From Polynucleobacter sp. SHI8 (lineage in GTDB: Bacteria; Pseudomonadota; Gammaproteobacteria; Burkholderiales; Burkholderiaceae), in assembly GCF_027944005.1 (NCBI RefSeq), contig NZ_AP027204.1, forward strand, positions 930,001 through 994,000: a DNA stretch of 64,000 bases, in the 5' to 3' direction. The notes under the pieces were generated by a model. The model saw only the letters and a list, made by a program, of their open reading frames with translations. It was not told the DNA's origin and made no database searches. Positions 59,207 through 64,000 of this stretch are shown here, piece after piece; the first letter of the stretch is position 1; each line of letters starts with the position of its first letter. Position numbers and translations under genes: made by a program.

Positions 59207-60366
59207 TGCGTAACACGATGAACACTTGGCCATTTTTGCGCAGTGCGTTGATTTTATTATGTGTTGCAAGCTTACTCGGTTTGCAGGGATGTCAGGGCAA
59301 TAAACGACGCTTAGCGGCAGAGCTAACACCCATTACTAATCCAGTGAACTTGGAACGTGTATGGTCAGTCAATCTAGGAAAATCACTCAACTACTCCTTC
59401 AAACCGCTCTTGATTGGCAGTGATATTTATGCCAGTTCTGAAGGTGGCGAGATTTACCGTATTGATGCTGCAACAGGCAAAGTATTTTGGTCGATCTCTG
59501 CGCCTAAAGGCTTGTCGACTGGACCTGGAACTGACGGTAATACCTTAGTGGTTGGTAGTTTAAAAGGCGAAGTGTATGCCTTTGATGCGCAAAGTGGTGC
59601 CAAAAAGTGGGATACCAGCGTTGGTACAGAAGTCTTAACTGAACCTTTAGTTGCTGCTGGAGTTGTGGTGATTCGGACGATTGATAACCGTTTTATTGGT
59701 TTAGAAGCTCAATCAGGTAAGCGCCGCTGGGTCACCGCTAAAAATCCTTCGGTTTTATCTCTGCGTGCTAGTTACAGCATGTCCTCAATTAATAATGAGG
59801 TCATTTTTACCGGTTTTAGTGGTGGACAATTTGGTCTTTTAGCGCTTAGCAATGGCAGTACAGTATGGGAATCTTTACTCGCCCCGCCGCGAGGCACCTC
59901 AGAAATTGAGCGCCTCAGCGATATCACGGCCAAACCATCTTTATTAGGTCCAAGAATGTGTGCGGTTTCTTATCAAGGAAAAATTGGTTGTGGCGATATT
60001 AAAAATGCCCGGATGTCTTGGGTAAAAGATTATTCAAGCTTTAGTGGTACCACACAATCCGCCGATGGCGTATATGCCGTCAATGATAAGTCTTACCTTG
60101 CAGCTTTTAATGCCAATAGTGGCACTGAACTCTGGCGTAATGAAAAACTTCAGTGGCGTGATGTGGGAGAGCCACTTGCCGTTGGCTCAAGTATTCTTGC
60201 GGGGGATGCACAGGGTTATTTACACTTATTTGCTCAGTCAACTGGCGACATAGTAGGACGAGTTCGGGTGGATAGTACCGGGATCTCTGCAGCACCCATT
60301 GCATCGCAAGGTTTAGTGATTGTGCAAACGAAGGGCGGAACTCTAGCCGCATACAAAATACAATGA
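59206..60366 (+). CDS. bamB: outer membrane assembly lipoprotein BamB
   Basis: The signal ends LQGC with Cys29 as the lipidated residue. The mature part is a PQQ-like eight-bladed propeller with repeats such as ASSEGGEIYRIDAATGKVFW, GEVYAFDAQSGAKKWDT and AFNANSGTELWRN. BamB supports the BamA complex that folds outer-membrane proteins. The ATG overlaps the yfgM stop and the gene ends in a four-base overlap with der. Confidence 0.94.
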   Translation: MRNTMNTWPFLRSALILLCVASLLGLQGCQGNKRRLAAELTPITNPVNLERVWSVNLGKSLNYSFKPLLIGSDIYASSEGGEIYRIDAATGKVFWSISAPKGLSTGPGTDGNTLVVGSLKGEVYAFDAQSGAKKWDTSVGTEVLTEPLVAAGVVVIRTIDNRFIGLEAQSGKRRWVTAKNPSVLSLRASYSMSSINNEVIFTGFSGGQFGLLALSNGSTVWESLLAPPRGTSEIERLSDITAKPSLLGPRMCAVSYQGKIGCGDIKNARMSWVKDYSSFSGTTQSADGVYAVNDKSYLAAFNANSGTELWRNEKLQWRDVGEPLAVGSSILAGDAQGYLHLFAQSTGDIVGRVRVDSTGISAAPIASQGLVIVQTKGGTLAAYKIQ

Positions 60367-61718
60367 AACCAGTCATTGCGATCGTCGGCCGCCCCAATGT
60401 CGGCAAGTCGACACTTTTTAATCGCTTAACGCGTTCAAGAGATGCCCTGGTAGCAGATTTTTCTGGACTGACGCGTGATCGTCACTACGGCAATGGCCGC
60501 CTGGGTGAACGTGAATTTATTTGTATTGATACCGGTGGTTTTGAACCCGTTGCTAAGTCGGGCATTTTGGCAGAAATGGCCAAACAAACCAAACAAGCCG
60601 TGGTGGAAGCAGATTTAGTCGTCTTCTTAGTTGATGGCCGCTTAGGCATGGCACCACAAGACCGCGTGATTGCTGATTTTTTAAGAAGAACAGGTCGACC
60701 TGTGATTTTGGCGGTCAATAAGTCTGAAGGGATGACCCGGTCAACCGTTGCCGCTGAATTTTATGAACTCGGACTTGGCGAACCGTATCCGATTTCTTCA
60801 GCGCATGGCGATGGAGTTAAAGACGTCTTAGATGAAGCTTTAGATGCACTCGGTATTCCTGAGCCCGATGAAGACGATGAAGGATCTAAAGATCGCTCGA
60901 CGCGGATTGCCGTCGTGGGACGCCCCAATGTCGGTAAATCCACCCTGATTAATACCTTGCTAGGTGAAGAGCGGGTGATTGCCTTTGATATGCCAGGTAC
61001 CACGAGAGATGCGATCGAAGTTCCCTTTATGCGGGGGAGTAAACCCTATACCTTGATTGATACAGCGGGCCTGCGTAAAAGAGGCAAGATCTTTGAGGCG
61101 ATTGAAAAGTTCTCCGTAGTGAAGACCTTACAAGCAATTGCCGATGCCAATGTGGTGATTTTGATGCTCGATGCACAGCAAGATATTTCTGAGCAAGATG
61201 CGCATATTGCTGGTTTTATTGTCGAAGCCGGAAGAGCATTAGTCGTTGCCGTGAATAAATGGGATGGCCTAGATGCCCATCAAAAAGAAACTTCTAGAAA
61301 CGATATTGCTAGAAAATTACGCTTTTTAGATTTTGCCAATGTGCATACCATCTCTGCGATTAAAGGATTTGGCTTAAAAGAGTTATTTAAAGATGTCGAT
61401 TTAGCCTATGCTGCGGCCATGACCAAATTACCAACACCACGCCTCACGCGCATTTTAGGTGAAGCAGTGGAATTCCAACAACCGAAACGAGTTGGACGAT
61501 TTAGACCGAAATTACGTTACGCTCACCAAGGTGGATCGAATCCACCGATTGTGATCATTCATGGTAATGGTTTAGATGGCGTTACTGATAGTTATAAGCG
61601 CTATTTAGAAGGAAAGTTTAGAGAAGAATTCAAATTAAGGGGCACACCCCTGCGAATTGAGTTCAGGTCAACTAAAAACCCTTTTTTGGAGCAGGGAATC
61701 TCACCCCATAAAAGGTAA
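60363..61718 (+). CDS. der: ribosome biogenesis GTPase Der
   Basis: Two tandem G domains are visible: GRPNVGKSTLFN (residues 8-19) with DTGGF and NKSE, and GRPNVGKSTLIN with DTAGLRKRG and NKWD. A KH-like C-terminal domain follows (NPPIVIIHGNGLDGV, LRIEFRSTKNPF). Der is an essential 50S assembly GTPase. It is the last gene before a 110-base gap ahead of hfq. Confidence 0.96.
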   Translation: MKPVIAIVGRPNVGKSTLFNRLTRSRDALVADFSGLTRDRHYGNGRLGEREFICIDTGGFEPVAKSGILAEMAKQTKQAVVEADLVVFLVDGRLGMAPQDRVIADFLRRTGRPVILAVNKSEGMTRSTVAAEFYELGLGEPYPISSAHGDGVKDVLDEALDALGIPEPDEDDEGSKDRSTRIAVVGRPNVGKSTLINTLLGEERVIAFDMPGTTRDAIEVPFMRGSKPYTLIDTAGLRKRGKIFEAIEKFSVVKTLQAIADANVVILMLDAQQDISEQDAHIAGFIVEAGRALVVAVNKWDGLDAHQKETSRNDIARKLRFLDFANVHTISAIKGFGLKELFKDVDLAYAAAMTKLPTPRLTRILGEAVEFQQPKRVGRFRPKLRYAHQGGSNPPIVIIHGNGLDGVTDSYKRYLEGKFREEFKLRGTPLRIEFRSTKNPFLEQGISPHKR

Positions 61719-61831
61719 AAGTGTTATATATTAATACTTGTGTAAAGAAAGTTTCATTTTTTTGCAGTATTAAATCATTAAAAACAAACTACAATAATTT
61801 TAAGATCCAACAAAAAAAATAAAAGGGCATT

Positions 61832-62074
61832 ATGAACAGCAATAAAGGTCAACTTTTGCAAGATCCATTTCTCAATGCGCTCAGAAAAGAGCACATTCCA
61901 GTATCGATCTACCTTGTCAATGGCATCAAGTTACAAGGCAATATCGACTCTTTTGATCAGTACGTCGTGTTACTACGTAACACGGTGACACAAATGGTTT
62001 ACAAGCATGCTATTTCTACAATCGTGCCAGCTAAGGCTGTAACCTTCCGCGTTGAAGAGGACGCAGCAAGTTAA
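61832..62074 (+). CDS. hfq: RNA chaperone Hfq
   Basis: The 80-residue protein is a complete Hfq: QDPFLNALRKEHIPVSIYLV, NGIKLQGNIDSFDQYVVLL, and the Sm2 stretch YKHAISTIVPAKAV, with a short tail. A Shine-Dalgarno AAAGGGC precedes the ATG. It is followed by hflX in a 23-base overlap. It links sRNAs and mRNAs in a hexameric ring. Confidence 0.97.
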   Translation: MNSNKGQLLQDPFLNALRKEHIPVSIYLVNGIKLQGNIDSFDQYVVLLRNTVTQMVYKHAISTIVPAKAVTFRVEEDAAS

Positions 62075-63305
62075 TCAAGCAACTCACACTGAGGAAATTC
62101 GCGCTGTTCTCGTAGGCGTTGATTCTGGACAGTCGAATTTTTCCGAGAGCATGTCTGAGTTAAATCTATTAACTCAAGCGGCTGGCTCTCATCCTGTTGA
62201 AATGGTTCTCACCAAACGCTTAAAACCTGATCCTGCCTTATTTATTGGTAGTGGTAAAGCTACGGAGATTCGTGATTTGATGAATGAAAAGAATGCAGAG
62301 ATTGCTATTTTTAATCATCCATTAAGCCCTGCTCAACAAAGAAATCTGGAGCGTGCCTTAGGTCATCATGTGATTGACCGCACCGGTTTAATTTTGGATA
62401 TTTTTGCGCAACGTGCCAAATCTCATATTGGACAAGTACAAGTAGAGCTAGCAAATGTAAAGTATCGACTCTCGCGTCTGGTTCGAGCATGGAGTCACTT
62501 AGAGCGACAAAAAGGCGGTATTGGTCTGCGTGGTGGTCCCGGTGAAACGCAGATGGAGTTGGATCGTCGTATGCTCGAAAATAAAGCGAAGCGTTTACTA
62601 GTTGATCTTGCTAAATTACAAAAGCAACAAGCGAATCAGCGACGTTCTAGAGTAAAAAAAGAAGTTTTTTCGATTTCTCTCGTAGGTTATACCAATGCTG
62701 GTAAGTCGACCTTGTTCAATGCTTTAACGAAAGCTGGAACGTATGCAGCGGATCAGCTATTTGCCACCTTAGACACAACCACCCGGCGCATCTATCTGCA
62801 AGATCATGGTAATGCCGTCGTGTCCGACACAGTGGGATTTATTCGCGAGTTACCGCATCAACTCGTTGAAGCTTTCCAAGCGACCCTTGATGAGACCGTG
62901 CATGCCGATTTGTTATTGCATGTGGTGGATGCATCAAGTGTTGTGCGTGATGAGCAAATCCTTGAAGTTGAGAAGGTTATTGCTGAAATCGGTGCACAAG
63001 ATATTCCGGTCATACTCATCATGAACAAAATTGATCAGTTGCCTGAGTATGTGGGGAGAGGGCCTGAGATCCGCTATGAAAAGGATGGTTCCGTTGCAAA
63101 AATCTACTTATCTGCGCAAAGTGGAGAAGGGCTCCACTTACTTCGTGAGGTCTTAGCCAAAATTGCTCAAGACACTGATAAAATAAAGAAAGATCTGAGA
63201 GATAATGATATTTTGACAAAATCAGTCGGTGAAAGACCTATTGGTGCTGATGATGTTGATGGCTTAAAAAATATAAACGTTGGTTACCTCCCTAGGGATA
63301 TTTGA
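62052..63305 (+). CDS. hflX: ribosome-splitting GTPase HflX
   Basis: The 417-residue protein has the HflX N-terminal domain (LLTQAAGSHPVEMVLTKR, FIGSGKATEIRDLM), the glycine-rich GGIGLRGGPGETQMELDRR and a G domain (LVGYTNAGKSTLFN, DTVGFIRELPH, NKID). The TTG at 62052 overlaps hfq by 23 bases; a downstream start cannot be excluded. It rescues stalled ribosomes. The order hfq-hflX-hflK is typical. Confidence 0.94.
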   Translation: MKRTQQVNQATHTEEIRAVLVGVDSGQSNFSESMSELNLLTQAAGSHPVEMVLTKRLKPDPALFIGSGKATEIRDLMNEKNAEIAIFNHPLSPAQQRNLERALGHHVIDRTGLILDIFAQRAKSHIGQVQVELANVKYRLSRLVRAWSHLERQKGGIGLRGGPGETQMELDRRMLENKAKRLLVDLAKLQKQQANQRRSRVKKEVFSISLVGYTNAGKSTLFNALTKAGTYAADQLFATLDTTTRRIYLQDHGNAVVSDTVGFIRELPHQLVEAFQATLDETVHADLLLHVVDASSVVRDEQILEVEKVIAEIGAQDIPVILIMNKIDQLPEYVGRGPEIRYEKDGSVAKIYLSAQSGEGLHLLREVLAKIAQDTDKIKKDLRDNDILTKSVGERPIGADDVDGLKNINVGYLPRDI

Positions 63306-63351
63306 ATTGAAGACATTAATGATTGATCGGGTGATAAATCCTGTAAAAGTA

Positions 63352-64000
63352 ATGATGAGTACCAATAAAAATCGAGTTTTATGGTCGATTTATGATTGGG
63401 TTCACCGTCCTGCTTATATGCAGGAAGGACAACCACCACAAGATTCTGGTAAGGATGAAAAAAAACCAGCTGAGCCCCAACGCCCAAATGCGGAAGATGG
63501 CCCACCAGATTTAGATGAATTATGGAAAGACTTTAATCGTCGTCTTGGCGGATTATTTGGTGGTAATGCAAAAGATCCCTCACAAAATAATCAACAACCC
63601 AAGCCCCCCGTAGACCGACCTAACTTTGGCGGTCAAAATAATCAAGATTCTAAAAAGCCAAGTGATATTGGCAATATGGCAAAGGACTGGATCAAGAAGA
63701 ACATGAATAAAGGTGGTGGTTCAGGCGGTTCTGGGAAAAATAACGGCTTTAGTTTCCCGAATATTGGTCTTGGAGTGATAGGACTTGGTATTTTTGCGAT
63801 TTGGTTATTTAGCGGAATTTTTATTGTTCAAGAAGGTCAGGCTGGAGTTGTATTGCAGTTTGGTAAATATAAATATACGACCAAACCCGGTATTAATTGG
63901 CGCTTACCGTATCCGATTCAAACCCATGAAGTGGTAAGTGTATCCAATGTTCGTTCTGTAGAAATTGGTCGTTCGTTCGTCATTCAAGCGACGAACTTAA
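63352..64000 (+). CDS. hflK: HflK, N-terminal part (cut by window end)
   Basis: The frame is open to the window edge. ATG 63352 (next ATG 63355) is taken as start; an in-frame ATG at 63319 adds eleven residues. It begins STNKNRVLWSIYDWV, then has a long Gly/Pro/Asn/Gln-rich cytoplasmic region typical of HflK, a single membrane segment (IGLGVIGLGIFAIWLFSG, about residues 141-158) and the start of the SPFH/band 7 domain (EGQAGVVLQFGKYKYT). With HflC it forms a large cage around FtsH protease. Confidence 0.93.
   Translation, partial: MMSTNKNRVLWSIYDWVHRPAYMQEGQPPQDSGKDEKKPAEPQRPNAEDGPPDLDELWKDFNRRLGGLFGGNAKDPSQNNQQPKPPVDRPNFGGQNNQDSKKPSDIGNMAKDWIKKNMNKGGGSGGSGKNNGFSFPNIGLGVIGLGIFAIWLFSGIFIVQEGQAGVVLQFGKYKYTTKPGINWRLPYPIQTHEVVSVSNVRSVEIGRSFVIQATNL

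Overview
The window looks like chromosomal DNA of an AT-rich betaproteobacterium of the Burkholderiales, most like Polynucleobacter or a close relative. The basis is the conserved run ndk-rlmN-ispG-hisS-yfgM-bamB-der-hfq-hflX-hflK, several Bug/TctC-type periplasmic binding proteins, and protein sequences typical of Burkholderiaceae. The assignment is by inspection and no search was run. No CRISPR array, rRNA operon, canonical tRNA or insertion sequence was seen.

Layout. Positions 1-5570 hold an OYE-type flavoenzyme, a Bug binding protein followed by a frameshifted cupin-like gene, an exported protein of unknown function and a small secreted subtilase. Positions 5597-13538 are dominated by a tight five-gene minus-strand operon. 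It encodes a zinc-ribbon/5-TM/OmpA-domain protein, an unknown soluble protein, a DUF4407 membrane coiled-coil protein, a membrane-embedded caspase-like protease with an intact His/Cys dyad, and a second, diverged DUF4407-like protein. This is the best candidate here for an undescribed system. Two short exported proteins, one made of 13-residue repeats (DUF6150 type), converge on it.

Positions 13671-28511 are mixed metabolism and housekeeping: MmgE/PrpD, a YeeE/YedE transporter, a Tat-exported dienelactone hydrolase, a REC-HPt regulator, a COG0523 GTPase paired with an LVIVD beta-propeller, a Bug remnant, VOC plus Bug, a MATE pump, a GT39-like membrane enzyme, rpmE2, rho and trxA. Positions 28640-34944 encode an AddB/AddA-like nuclease-helicase pair. 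An orphan hybrid histidine kinase follows.

Positions 37510-43811 form an accessory stretch: a heptad-repeat secreted protein, a DUF1778-GNAT toxin-antitoxin pair, a MerR-like regulator plus VWA protein, an HNH-HIT fusion behind a perfect inverted repeat, and an orphan HicB. From 43848 to the end the content is mainly housekeeping: glutathione peroxidase, an SDR, a small DUF5522 protein, 4.5S RNA, dnaX-ybaB-recR, surE-pcm-nlpD-like, a PolB-like exonuclease, rlmD, a Bax-inhibitor-1 family protein, and then the ndk-to-hflK run, cut by the window end.

Many genes overlap by 4 bases or lie within a few bases of each other, so most of the blocks above are probably operons. Several starts were moved from the longest reading frame to an internal ATG or TTG with a better Shine-Dalgarno site; each case is stated in its entry.
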